Shown here in pieces: positions 55,334 to 64,000 of a DNA stretch of 64,000 bases. Numbering within the stretch: position 1 is the first letter of the stretch; each line of letters begins with the position of its first letter. The notes beneath the pieces were generated by a model, which did no database searches, was not told where the DNA came from, and worked only from the letters and a program-made list of their open reading frames with translations. The DNA is from Lentisphaerota bacterium (GTDB lineage Bacteria; Verrucomicrobiota; Lentisphaeria; Oligosphaerales; JABHEG01), in assembly GCA_018676675.1 (NCBI GenBank), contig JABHEG010000200.1, positions 1-64,000 of the forward strand. Direction: 5' to 3'. Both the position numbers and the translations under genes were made by a program.

Positions 55334-55810
55334 ATGCCCGATGATCCCTTGGAAGATGCGCTGCGGGAAGCAACGTTCGCCGAGACCTCGGCCATGAGCG
55401 GACCGCCGGATTCCCTCAGACAGAGGCTGGATGTGTTGCGCCGGGCGTTTTCCCCGGACACACAGTTCAAGAGCGTGACGTCACTGCAAATCGCCGACCC
55501 CGCTCACGCCCCGGGTGCCTTCGCCCTCACCAGCGCCACCACAGTCGGGACAGCGCCCAAGAACGCGATCTGTCTGACCGGACAGTTTATCTCACGCAAA
55601 CACTGCTCCCTCCGTCCGATAGACGGCCAGTGGCTGATTGAGGACAACGATTCCACCAATGGGCTGTACGTCAACGGGGAACGTGTCACAAGTCGCTTTC
55701 TCTGCGATGGGGATATCGTCCAGGTCGGCAACGTGCCCATGGTGTTCCTGAAGGGTGAACAGGGAGCTTCAGGGCCAAGCGGGACACTGCCCCTCGACGA
55801 GGGGTCATAG
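55334..55810 (+). CDS. FHA-domain protein
   Basis: A 158-residue protein. The C-terminal 100 residues form an FHA phosphothreonine-binding domain with 'ICLTGQFISRKHCSLRPIDGQWLIEDNDSTNGLYVNGERV': it keeps the key SRKH and the Asn of TNG. The N-terminal 50 residues are helical and acidic. It starts two bases after the sigma-factor stop with a GGGAG site inside the sigma gene, so the two are coupled. It is a natural reader of kinase-phosphorylated partners, possibly the sigma factor itself. Confidence 0.9.
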   Translation: MPDDPLEDALREATFAETSAMSGPPDSLRQRLDVLRRAFSPDTQFKSVTSLQIADPAHAPGAFALTSATTVGTAPKNAICLTGQFISRKHCSLRPIDGQWLIEDNDSTNGLYVNGERVTSRFLCDGDIVQVGNVPMVFLKGEQGASGPSGTLPLDEGS

Positions 55811-56224
55811 AACGACCGGACAGGCGGCTCCGAACCCAGCTGCGCACAACCTTAAGCGATCCCGCTGCCCTGGAGCCATAGCAGAAACGCCCTGTTCGAC
55901 CCCCACGCCGCCTCAAAATGAACTCACGCGCGGCCGTGATACCTTTCTGGACGGGGTCTGGCTTGCATTCGCCTGCGACAGCCACTAATATCGGCACGCG
56001 AGTGCTGGATGGGAGTCCCCACGAACCGATCAGATCACGTGACAGCTGCTGGCGGCAGAGACCTGTCCCGTGTCAGTATGTCGCGCGAACGGTCAGTATT
56101 GGCGTGTAAGCCACGGGAGGTGGAGGGAACAGCAGGAGGAGATGATGAAGTCCCCCTCTGTGGGCTGGGCTCCATCTCCTGTGTGTGGTAGCCGGACGAG
56201 TTGAGTGAACTGAGGAGGCGCACA
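55811..56224. other. Non-coding stretch before the porin pseudogene
   Basis: I see no gene or repeat. The last part holds the intact ribosome-binding site AGGAGG at 56213-56218 of the decayed porin. The promoter of that gene presumably lies here but cannot be pinpointed. Confidence 0.45.
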
Positions 56225-57527
56225 TTGAAGAAATACCGTCTGCTGGCATTCTGCGTAGCATTCTGTGTTCCGGGGTCGGTGATGGCCTAGGATTTCGACC
56301 TTTCCGCATCCCCGACACCAGTCGGGTCGGGTGCGCGAGCCATGGGACAGGGCAATGCATTCATTGCGATCGCGGATGACGCGACTGCCGCATCCTGGAA
56401 CCCGGGCGGGCTGTCGCAACTCGAGAAGCACGAACTCTCCCTGGCAGTGGAAGGCCTCTACGAACGCGCCAACATGAGCATATCGGGTCATCCGGAGTCC
56501 TCAAATACGCACGATTTCGAGCTCGCTGACCTGAACTACCTCAGTATTGTCTATCCGTTCCAGGCCATGGGCCGGAACATGGTCGTGTCCCTCAACTACC
56601 TGAAGCAATACCGCTACGGCAGGGACCTGAGCTTCCGCACCGAAGAGCCACATCCCTGGATGCCCCCACCGTGGCAGTGGGTTAACGAACTCCGCATGGA
56701 GCAGGACGGGGAGCTGACGTCTCTCTCGCCTGCATTCGGTCTCGACATTACCAATCGACTTGCCGTCGGTCTCACCCTCAACGTGTGGAACCACGACGTG
56801 ACCGGCGCAAGCAGGTTCGACAGGGATGTGTACATAACAAGCCTTCAGGGAGACCCGACGACTGGCACTTGGTGGGCCCCACAAGACACAGTCTTCAAGA
56901 ACGTCTACCGAGTGGAGAGAGGGTATTCAGTGGTTCTCGGCGCGCTGTATCGCGCCTCCAAGAAGTGGACGTTCGGCGCTGTACTGAAGCCGGCTTACAC
57001 TATGCACTTCGACCGTGACCTTCAGGCAACACTGCTATTCGAGGACTACGACGACAAGCTCCGGTTCCCGTTTGGTCGCGGGTGCGGGCGCGGCGTGGCG
57101 ACCCTCCCAAACACTGACCCTGTCAACCGATGTGACATGGACGCAATGGTCTCAGCACGAGTACTATGACAGCCGGTGGTTCTATGCGAACAATCCCCGG
57201 AACCCCCTGACACTTGAGAGCATGAGTGACGATGAGTGCGACGACACCTTCACGTGCCGTTTCGGCCTGGAATACCTGGTGGTCCGCGACGAATCCGTAG
57301 TTCCATTGCGCTGTGGCCTTGCCTACGACCCGGGGCCTGCAGTGGACGAAATCAACGAGTATTACACAGCCAGCGTAGGCATGGGCTACCAGCGGGGCCG
57401 GTATATGCTCGACCTGGCCTACGAGTTGCGCTGTGGACGCGACGTCAGCGCCAATATTCGCGGGCTGACCACGTCCGAGGACAGGATGCGTCACCGGGCA
57501 GTGCTGTCCCTGATTGTGTATTTGTAG
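56225..57527 (+). pseudogene. Decayed OmpP1/FadL-like porin gene
   Basis: A TTG start with AGGAGG opens a signal peptide (KKYRLLAFCVAFCVPGSVMA) that ends in an in-frame TAG at 56288-56290, exactly where cleavage would occur; a CAG-to-TAG change would explain it. Past the stop the frame continues with the family motif 'GSGARAMGQGNAFIAIADDATAASWNPGG'. Near 57071-57073 (a TTT run after 'KLRFP') the frame shifts by one base: the C-terminal third continues as 'LVAGAGAAWRPSQTLTLSTDVTW' to the normal end 'SLIVYL'. Two independent lesions make it a pseudogene of the intact paralogue at 58069-59406. Confidence 0.88.
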
Positions 57528-57568
57528 GTGGAAAAGTAGGAATCTCCGCGCCGTAGACAGGCCGATTT

Positions 57569-57920
57569 GTGTGCACGCTCCGCTGGTGCAGGGCGTGTTG
57601 GTGGAGAAGGAAGAAACCGGGAACGCAGAGAAGGGAGCAGAACATACCAGGCGTATCAGGTACGGTGACATTGAAGCTGAACTCATCCGGAGCAACGGTT
57701 GACGTGAAGAAGAACGGCACGGTGGAAGTTGGCAACCTGCCTTCGTACCCCACAGGGCCAAGGGTTTGGGACGCAAGTTGCTGGCGGCGATGGCTATACG
57801 GTAAAGGCCACGTGCAAAAGCTGCTCAGCATCCGCCGAGAGTTCTCCAGCCGTGTCCGTAGGGAGTGGGTGGACGCCCATCCACGTGACGGTTGACTCGT
57901 GCACGTGCGCGGACAGCTGA
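57569..57920 (+). pseudogene. Remnant of a small secreted protein
   Basis: One frame encodes 'SGTVTLKLNSSGATVDVKKNG' and 'VEVGNLPSYPTG'; after about 57760 the sense continues in another frame as 'GTQVAGGDGYTVKATCKSCSASAESSPAVSVGS' with a terminal 'VDSCTCADS'. Together they look like one beta-rich, cysteine-containing exported protein split by a frameshift and lacking a start. No family is recognised. The rest of 57528-58068 shows nothing further. Confidence 0.4.
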
Positions 57921-58068
57921 TAGTCGCGACCAAAGGCGCACGGTGATGCCGTCAGGCAGCGCCGTGCGCATCCCCCTCCACTTGTTGGCGAGGGGGGCGC
58001 TTGATCCACATTCCTCCTCACCCGACACCTCCCTTCCTTCGATCCTCCTCCTCAGGCGCGATGCTCTG

Positions 58069-59406
58069 TCACAGATAGAGAATCAGTGACAGAAGAATCC
58101 GATGCTGAAGCACGTCCTCCGAGGTACTCAGACCGCGTATCCCACCACCGATCACATCCTTTCCCCAGCGCAGTTCGTAGGCCAAGTCCGCCATGAACCG
58201 ACCTATCTGTAGTCCGACACCGACACTCGCGGTGTAGTAGTCATCCACGTCGTCGACCGCGGGAGCTGGGTCGTAAGCCAGGCCACAGCGCAACGGAATC
58301 ACATGGTCATCGCGAATCAACAGGTACTCCGCCCCAAACCGACAAGATACGGTGTCGTCACACGTATCTCCTCCCGCATTCAGGCGCACTCCTGACAGCG
58401 GGTTGATCTCAGCATTGAAGTTGGTGTCATAGGCGATGTACTCGGACCAATCCGTCCAAGTCAGGTCCATCGAAAGAGTGAGCGCGTCTGACGGCCGGTA
58501 CGCCGTCCCGAGCCCTGCGATGGTGGGCATCTCAAGGTCAACGTCAAAGTCCCAGTGAGTAGTGATTGGGGAGCCTGCGGGGGAAAGGACGTGGGACGTG
58601 AATCTCCGATCAAAATCCAGGTACAGCGTGTGACCGGGTTTGATCACGGCGCCGACGGTCCACTCCTTCGAGAAACGATAGAGGCCGCCAAGCACAAGTG
58701 AGTACCCATCCGTGACCGTGTAGGTATCCGTAGACGAGTTGGCTGTGACTGATGTCCCTGGGGGGAGAGGAAAAAGCGTCGGAGTGATGGTCACTGTGCT
58801 GATCGAGTCCGTCTCATTCCGGTACTCGCTGGCGCCGGTGAGACCGTGGTTCCAGATATTGAACGCCAGCCCGAGAGACAGCTTGTCCGAGACCTCGATG
58901 CCGAACGCAGGTCCGAGTGACGTGAAGCTCCCGTGCTGAGCAAACGAGTACCTCTCAAGAACGTCAATCGTGGCAAAGGGAGTGATCAATCCTGTGGCGT
59001 AATTAAAGCGTGTATCCAGCTCTAAACGGTACTGCTTCAGGTAGTTCAGCGAAGCCACGGCGTTCTTCTCGCGCCACTGAAACGGACAGACCAAGCTGAG
59101 ATAGTTGAGATCTTCCAAGCCGAAGCTGTGCGTATTATTCGCCTCGGGGTGGCTCCCGGATGACAGATCTGAACGCCGGTAGAGCCCTTCCACCGCGAGA
59201 GAGAGTTCGGGCTTCTCGATTTGCGGCAAGCCCCCCGGATTCCAGGACGCAGCCGTTGCATCGTCAGCAACACCGATGAAAGCATTCGCCTGCCCCATAG
59301 CGCGAGCACCTGAGCCAACCGAGTTCGGTGATGCTCCCATGATCGGCTGTCCCGCCACCCAGCCGCACATGCCCATGGCTACCAAAACAACACACAGCTT
59401 GCGCAT
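58069..59406 (-). CDS. OmpP1/FadL-like outer-membrane porin
   Basis: A 445-residue protein with a signal peptide (LCVVLVAMGMCGWVAG) and the family's conserved 'SVGSGARAMGQANAFIGVADDATAASWNPGGL'. Alternating amphipathic strands follow to a C-terminal 'ILLSLILYL'. FadL relatives are 14-stranded barrels taking up hydrophobic compounds; PorV/PorQ-like roles are an alternative for this subgroup. The ATG at 59406 has AGGAG six bases upstream; an ATG at 59412 overlaps it. It is tail-to-tail with its decayed paralogue. Confidence 0.82.
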   Translation of the reverse strand: MRKLCVVLVAMGMCGWVAGQPIMGASPNSVGSGARAMGQANAFIGVADDATAASWNPGGLPQIEKPELSLAVEGLYRRSDLSSGSHPEANNTHSFGLEDLNYLSLVCPFQWREKNAVASLNYLKQYRLELDTRFNYATGLITPFATIDVLERYSFAQHGSFTSLGPAFGIEVSDKLSLGLAFNIWNHGLTGASEYRNETDSISTVTITPTLFPLPPGTSVTANSSTDTYTVTDGYSLVLGGLYRFSKEWTVGAVIKPGHTLYLDFDRRFTSHVLSPAGSPITTHWDFDVDLEMPTIAGLGTAYRPSDALTLSMDLTWTDWSEYIAYDTNFNAEINPLSGVRLNAGGDTCDDTVSCRFGAEYLLIRDDHVIPLRCGLAYDPAPAVDDVDDYYTASVGVGLQIGRFMADLAYELRWGKDVIGGGIRGLSTSEDVLQHRILLSLILYL

Positions 59407-59787
59407 CGCCATCTCCTGAAGTCTCCCTCACTGACGACTATCGGGAAGATGCCCTCGCCAGCCGGCAATGGCACAACGCGAAATGCCTGGGCCCACGCTA
59501 ATGAGTTCAGCCCAGAATCACGCCTAACGTCTCAGCCGGAACAGGTGACAGCCTCGCCTCCAAACCACATAACGTGTAAGTTTAGGGGGTCAGGAGCACC
59601 TGTGCAAACGGGTTCAGAAAGAGGCAAAATGAGTGTGCGTTTCTGCCCATTCGCCTCTGTTGCCCGAAGCATGGCACGGACTGGCCTGCCCCACGTACTT
59701 GGGACGGGGCAAGAGAAGCCGTTCCGTCCACGCGGACGGGGGGCGCTCCCAATGCCGAGCACCGCAACAGAATCTCGGAGAACACAC
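59407..59787. other. Divergent gap between the porin and the large glycosidase-like gene
   Basis: No gene is supported. Two hairpin-like stretches are visible: an imperfect AGAGGC...GCCTCT stem with AATG/CATT inside at about 59618-59660, and CCGTCC-ACGC-GGACGG near 59723-59740. Their role is unknown. Promoters for both flanking genes should be here. Confidence 0.4.
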
Positions 59788-62700
59788 ATGAGAACCGAAC
59801 GAATCCAGGCAATCGCTCACGCGGCGCTTCGAGTCTCTGTGCTGGGGGTGCTGGGCCTGGTGTGTCCTGTCCGTGCCGACCTGATCATCGACGACTTCGA
59901 GAGTGGGAAGGCCGGCGAACGTCCAGCGTTTGGGTTGGTCATCGAGGAAGGAGCAGCTACGGCCCGCATCACCGATCGGCTTGCCGCCTCCGGGAAGCAC
60001 GCCGTCGAGTTCCGGGATGCAGCAAACGTGACGCCCTGGAAACCACACATCTGCGTGGAGTTAAAGCCACGTCCGGGGGAGGTCCACTTTGCCTGTGATG
60101 TGCTCAACGACCAATCAACCCCCGCCCTGCTGAAATTCGAGTTCCGGGATTGGAGCAACCGCAAGCACTTCCTGACCGGGCCCCAGGTACAAATCGACCC
60201 CAAGGGTACCGTCATCGCCGGAACGCGGGAGATCGGCCGCATCCCGCTGGGTCAGTGGATGCACCTCGATATCACGTTCCGCCATGGGCCTGGAAGCGCC
60301 AACACGTTTGATGTCGCCCTGAAGCCGTACGAGGGCAAGACCATCACGGGAAGCGGGATCCCGTTTGAGTCGGGGGAATTCGGAGTCTGCACCTGGTTTG
60401 GTGTCACTGGGATGAGCCAACAGGAGGCGGTCTTCCTCATCGACAACATCGAGCTTGCGGCAACGGCTGATCGTCTCCCGCTGACGAACGAGGACGTGCT
60501 GGCCGATCTCCCGCTCGACGAAGGAATGGGAACAGAAGCCCGGGACCGGTCCGGGAACGGAAACCATGGAGGCATCTTCGCGCACTGGGTCAAAGGTGCG
60601 TTTGGCGAGGCCTTGCGCATGAATGGCTTCCATGGCGTCAGCCTACCGGACACGCCGGCGCTGACGTTGGGGGAACTCCCCTTTGCCGTCGAGGCCTGGA
60701 TCGCCCCCGAACAGCTGGACCGGAGGATTGTCGAACGCCGAGTAGGCCGGCGCAGGCAGATGAGCCTCTGGGCGCTGCACTCGACTTCGGCCGGAGAGAT
60801 CGCTCTGATCCTCAGTAACCGCGGGCGCAATCGCTGGTACCGCTCGCAGGGCAACGCCCGCCTGACAGTCGGGGAGTGGAACCACGTCGTCGTCTCGGTT
60901 GCCCCACGGAAACGCCAGGTTGCGTTCGTCCTGAATGGTGAGCCCGCCGGGACGAGTTCCCTGTCCTCAATGCACCTGCCTGCCCTGCAGATCGCAGGCA
61001 ACATCATGCTCGGTGGGCACTATGCACCGTTCAGGGGGTTGATGGGAAGGGTCCGCATACACAACCGGGCTGTGACAGCAGACGAGGCACAGCGTGCGTA
61101 TGCGTCGGGTCTGAAGCGTTACACATCGACGCAACACACATTAAACAAAGGAAGCCTGCCCATGGAGGACGCGAGTCGACCGATGCCGATGCGCATACGT
61201 GGCGTGGAAGCACGCCCCGCATCGGCTGATCCCGAGCAGTACATACAGTACCTGGTAGAGACACGGTGCAATGTCAGCACGGTCGGGTCAATGTTCGGGA
61301 CCGGTTGGGCCCTCTTCCCCACCGACCGGCTCCCCATCCACCCCAAGATGGACCCGGAATGGCTCCCGGCCGTGCTCAAAGAGGCACACAAACACGGTAT
61401 CCGACTGACCTGCTGGAACTGCTTCAACATTCAGGACACGCGGCGGGTGGAGGACTTCCAGATCGCCAAACGGTTCCCGCAGTGGGCGATGGAGTACATC
61501 AAAAATCCGGCCCGGGAGTACCCGCCGAGAGTGGGGATGTGCCTGCTCTCCTCGCCCTACATCCAGCACCACGCAGAATTCATGAAAGAAGTCGTGCGCC
61601 AGGGCGTCGATGCCATGTGGTTTGACGGCGTCTACCTGGGTGGAGCCCCCCACCCGCTGCAGCCGGGCTGCGTCTGCGCATTCTGCCGTGATCAATTCCG
61701 CAGAGACTATGGGCTCGACCTCCCCAAACAGGTTGACTGGACCGATCTGACCTTCAAGAAATGGGTGCGCTGGCGCAATGAAAAACTGATTGCCACGGCG
61801 ACCCACTTCGCAGACGAAATCCGCTCGGAAAGCCCAGGAATGTCGGTGACCTTCAACTACAACATGTGGCCCTTCGGGACCAAGGACTGGCAGACCGGAA
61901 TCCCGCTGTGGAAGACATCAGCCTACGGGGTATCGCAGCATGCCTACTCCGGCAGCGACAACCTGCGCTGGGTCATGTTGGGGTACAAGGGCCGCCTCAC
62001 CCATGACCTGAACCCCGACCACTCGGATATGTGGCGGACGGGTGATCCCAGCTTCAGCTTTGCGGGGTCCGCAGCTGATGAGGAGCGCTACGAACGCAAC
62101 ATGAACCTGTTCGTGCTGGCCGGACCAACCTATGGCACGATTCCCTGGCGGAGCCGGCGCCATCCACAGGTCATCCGCAAGGGAAACGACCTGCTGGCCG
62201 ACGTGGAAGCCTACTTCAGCAAGGAACAGATACGGCACACCGGGGTTGTCCTTTCCCAGAACACACACGACTTCTGGGGACACCTTCCCGGAACAGACAA
62301 CCTGATCGACTACCGGGACGCGATTCTCGGCACCTGGCTCCTGTTGACGGAGAACCACATGCCATTCGAATTCGTTTTCGACAACCAACTCGGAAGAGAC
62401 GACCTGAAAGGCTACGAAGCACTTGTTCTGCCGAACATGGCTTGTGTGTCCGATCCCCAGGCCGACACAATCAGAGATTGGGTGAACGATGGTGGCCATC
62501 TGGTCTTGACCGGAAGCACGGGACAGTTCGATGAGTGGGGAGAAGCGCGGCAGAGGCATGCCTTCAGGGACTGGACAGCGCAGAAGTCGACGGTAGCGGG
62601 CAAAGGACGCGTCGATTACGTGGAAACGGACCCAGGGCTGGTGTTTGGCCGGCAGCGCAACCAGCGACCGGGAAAGACGCTCCTGGCCGCTTTGCAGCGC

Positions 62701-63090
62701 CCAACGCCACCATTTGGTGTCACGGCGCCCCCCTACGTTGCGGTCAACGCATTCTGGAACCCTCGCCACGATGAGATCTGGGTCCATCTGCTGAATGCAT
62801 CGTACTTCTACATGCACGGGAAGGACTGCGGATTCCGCGGCGTGAACCGGCCGCCCACCACCACGCAGGACCTGGCCAGCGATGGGCAGATGACCCGGCT
62901 GAGCGCGGCAGACGACGGGCCGCTGTACAAGCACCGACCGGTCCAAGGCATCACCGTTGCGGTGAACAGATGGTCGGTTGCGGCAGCCAGGACCGTGCGC
63001 AGTACGCAGACACTTGAGATCAGAGATGGGCGAGTCGTGCTCCCGGAACTTGACCTCCACGAGGTGATCGTGCTGAAACTGCGGCGCTGA
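59788..63090 (+). CDS. Large secreted LamG-domain glycosidase candidate with GH42-like barrel and trimerisation domain
   Basis: A 1100-residue protein with a signal peptide (AHAALRVSVLGVLGLVCPVRA). Residues about 20-225 are a carbohydrate-binding-like jelly roll ('IIDDFESG'). About 230-440 is a LamG/concanavalin-like domain ('LPLDEGMGTEARDRSGNGNHG', 'FAVEAWIAPEQ'). About 470-740 is a TIM barrel with 'MWFDGVYLGG' and 'CVCAFCRDQFRRDYG'. About 800-930 is an A4-beta-galactosidase-like trimerisation domain ('YEALVLPNMACVS'), and a beta tail follows. The barrel and trimerisation parts resemble the protein at 47755-49518. CGGAG lies seven bases before the ATG. Substrate unknown. Confidence 0.75.
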   Translation: MRTERIQAIAHAALRVSVLGVLGLVCPVRADLIIDDFESGKAGERPAFGLVIEEGAATARITDRLAASGKHAVEFRDAANVTPWKPHICVELKPRPGEVHFACDVLNDQSTPALLKFEFRDWSNRKHFLTGPQVQIDPKGTVIAGTREIGRIPLGQWMHLDITFRHGPGSANTFDVALKPYEGKTITGSGIPFESGEFGVCTWFGVTGMSQQEAVFLIDNIELAATADRLPLTNEDVLADLPLDEGMGTEARDRSGNGNHGGIFAHWVKGAFGEALRMNGFHGVSLPDTPALTLGELPFAVEAWIAPEQLDRRIVERRVGRRRQMSLWALHSTSAGEIALILSNRGRNRWYRSQGNARLTVGEWNHVVVSVAPRKRQVAFVLNGEPAGTSSLSSMHLPALQIAGNIMLGGHYAPFRGLMGRVRIHNRAVTADEAQRAYASGLKRYTSTQHTLNKGSLPMEDASRPMPMRIRGVEARPASADPEQYIQYLVETRCNVSTVGSMFGTGWALFPTDRLPIHPKMDPEWLPAVLKEAHKHGIRLTCWNCFNIQDTRRVEDFQIAKRFPQWAMEYIKNPAREYPPRVGMCLLSSPYIQHHAEFMKEVVRQGVDAMWFDGVYLGGAPHPLQPGCVCAFCRDQFRRDYGLDLPKQVDWTDLTFKKWVRWRNEKLIATATHFADEIRSESPGMSVTFNYNMWPFGTKDWQTGIPLWKTSAYGVSQHAYSGSDNLRWVMLGYKGRLTHDLNPDHSDMWRTGDPSFSFAGSAADEERYERNMNLFVLAGPTYGTIPWRSRRHPQVIRKGNDLLADVEAYFSKEQIRHTGVVLSQNTHDFWGHLPGTDNLIDYRDAILGTWLLLTENHMPFEFVFDNQLGRDDLKGYEALVLPNMACVSDPQADTIRDWVNDGGHLVLTGSTGQFDEWGEARQRHAFRDWTAQKSTVAGKGRVDYVETDPGLVFGRQRNQRPGKTLLAALQRPTPPFGVTAPPYVAVNAFWNPRHDEIWVHLLNASYFYMHGKDCGFRGVNRPPTTTQDLASDGQMTRLSAADDGPLYKHRPVQGITVAVNRWSVAAARTVRSTQTLEIRDGRVVLPELDLHEVIVLKLRR

Positions 63091-63167
63091 GAGGGTGGCC
63101 CGAGCTGTCTTCCTGGGGAACCGCATCCGGAACGCGTTGAGACCACGGCGGGGACCGCCGCTCTCCA

Positions 63168-63227
63168 CGTTGGCTGCGCTTGACCTCAATGTGGGAGGCG
63201 GTGCCATCCGGCGACCTCTTCCTGGAT
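63168..63227 (-). repeat. Dispersed GC-rich intergenic repeat, copy C
   Basis: On the minus strand this 60-base unit matches 2985-3044 at 58 of 60 positions. It lies between convergent genes, like copy A. The flanking bases to 63337 contain no gene; CTTAAGTCAAC near 63316 recurs near 27103. Confidence 0.85.
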
Positions 63228-63337
63228 GCACGTTCCGCCGCCCAATCTTGCTCACCCACGGCACAGCCGAGCTTGCGAGAAGGGCGGAGCCAACGCCGTA
63301 GGGGTCGTCTTACGGCTTAAGTCAACGCCATTCCCCA

Positions 63338-64000
63338 CTAAAGGCTCTTGGACAGTGGGTTTTCGTCGACGACCTCGGAGATCGCGAGGAGACTCTCCTG
63401 CCAGCGATCCTTGGGGATATCCTCGGTAATACCGATGATCACACGATTGGTCTCACGACCGAGGGCCACGAAGTCCCGAGTCGTCTCGCGGATGACCTCG
63501 AGCGAAGCAAGATGCAGCGATGAAGGGAAGTTGATCCAGAGGACCTTGTCGGGCCAGGCGTCCAAGGCTTCGGCCAGCGACATGTCGGTGTCGGGGGCCG
63601 GTGTGAAGGCCTCGATGTAGTCCAGAGGCGCAGCTGCCACGGCCGCCGCCCACGGGCGGTTGTTGCCGTCCAGGTGGGTGCCTTGGAGCTTGCCTTTGGG
63701 ACGGAAGAGCTCTGCGCACTCCTCATAGCAGGGCACACAGAATTCCTTGAAACGGGGCACGCCCATGACCTCCGGCACTTCGTTTCCCCCGTAATTGGCG
63801 TGGGTGATGGGCGAATCGGCCAGGATCGGGTAGACTCCTCGGCGACTTTCACGCATGACCCGCTCGAGCTCAAGGACCTCATCACGCCGGTCGAGCCACT
63901 CAAACGCAAATGTCTCGACCCCCATCCAGGAGATCATGATCTCATGCAGCGGCGTGAGGCCGATGCCTCCCCGCAAGATCACGTCCTCCCCCATCCATTG
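63338..64000 (-). CDS. Uroporphyrinogen-decarboxylase-like (URO-D family) protein, 5' end outside the window
   Basis: At least 218 residues of the C-terminal part of a TIM-barrel protein. 'LILRGGIGLTPLHE'-type, 'RGVYPILADSPITHANYGG', 'LQGTHLDGNNRPWAAAVAAAPLDYIEAFTPAPDTDMSL' and 'NRVIIGITEDIP' fit the broad URO-D family that, outside haem synthesis, includes corrinoid methyltransferases and many catabolic homologues in PVC bacteria. The key haem-pathway residues cannot be judged from this part. The gene runs off the window at 64000. Confidence 0.7.
   Translation of the reverse strand, partial: QWMGEDVILRGGIGLTPLHEIMISWMGVETFAFEWLDRRDEVLELERVMRESRRGVYPILADSPITHANYGGNEVPEVMGVPRFKEFCVPCYEECAELFRPKGKLQGTHLDGNNRPWAAAVAAAPLDYIEAFTPAPDTDMSLAEALDAWPDKVLWINFPSSLHLASLEVIRETTRDFVALGRETNRVIIGITEDIPKDRWQESLLAISEVVDENPLSKSL

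Noticed and set aside
56288..56290. UAG recoding (pyrrolysine or readthrough) in the porin gene
   Set aside because: The gene also has a separate frameshift, its paralogue has no such codon, and no recoding element is visible.
61918..63264. 448-codon minus-strand open frame opposite the large glycosidase
   Set aside because: Antisense shadow without motif.

Overview
The window is GC-rich DNA from a diderm (Gram-negative type) bacterium. Outer-membrane markers include LpxD, a Skp/OmpH-like chaperone, a TonB-dependent receptor and FadL/OmpP1-like porins. An ECF sigma factor of a PVC-like style, a Ser/Thr kinase with an FHA protein, a sulfatase, two beta-galactosidase-like TIM-barrel enzymes and a uroporphyrinogen-decarboxylase-like protein suggest a free-living polysaccharide degrader of the Planctomycetes-Verrucomicrobia-Lentisphaerota-Kiritimatiellota assemblage. 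The lineage is inferred from gene content, not demonstrated. I saw no rRNA, tRNA or CRISPR array.

Layout: 1-819 is non-coding and starts with direct repeats that look like the end of an insertion sequence lying outside the window. 820-2910 carries an IclR regulator and an orphan ferredoxin-fused EtfA. 3114-10557 holds a mannonate-dehydratase-like enzyme, two small unknown proteins, recJ, and an araB - truncated amidotransferase - ddl run. A long minus-strand block (21106 down to 10945) reads alaS, STAS protein, ompH/skp, lpxD, comF, accD, SRP RNA, dnaX, recR and a membrane metallopeptidase-like protein, mixing cell-envelope and replication/repair genes. 21260-29110 has an esterase, a MITE-like repeat, a coiled-coil NYN nuclease-like protein, a TM1266-family regulator plus TonB receptor behind an attenuator-like terminator, and a GT-C glycosyltransferase.

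36203 down to 29175 is a minus-strand proteostasis group (DciA, tail-specific protease, GrpE, DnaJ, HEAT-repeat protein). It is followed by yggS, a small amidohydrolase/oxidoreductase catabolic pair, a large hybrid histidine kinase, maf and der. 44895-49518 is a plus-strand secreted peptidase, sulfatase and glycosidase group. 49764-55810 is the most notable cluster: Ser/Thr kinase, lipoprotein-like protein sharing the kinase's C-terminal module, ECF sigma factor and FHA protein. It looks like a phosphorylation-controlled envelope signalling pathway.

The last 8 kb holds a decayed porin gene (a nonsense codon and a frameshift) tail-to-tail with its intact paralogue, a further gene remnant, a 1100-residue LamG/glycosidase, and the 5'-truncated end of a URO-D-like gene. 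Intergenic regions carry a 60-bp dispersed repeat (at 3.0, 52.4 and 63.2 kb), a 266-bp inverted-repeat element (22.0 kb), a triple palindrome (10.65 kb) and an 11-C tract inside lpxD.
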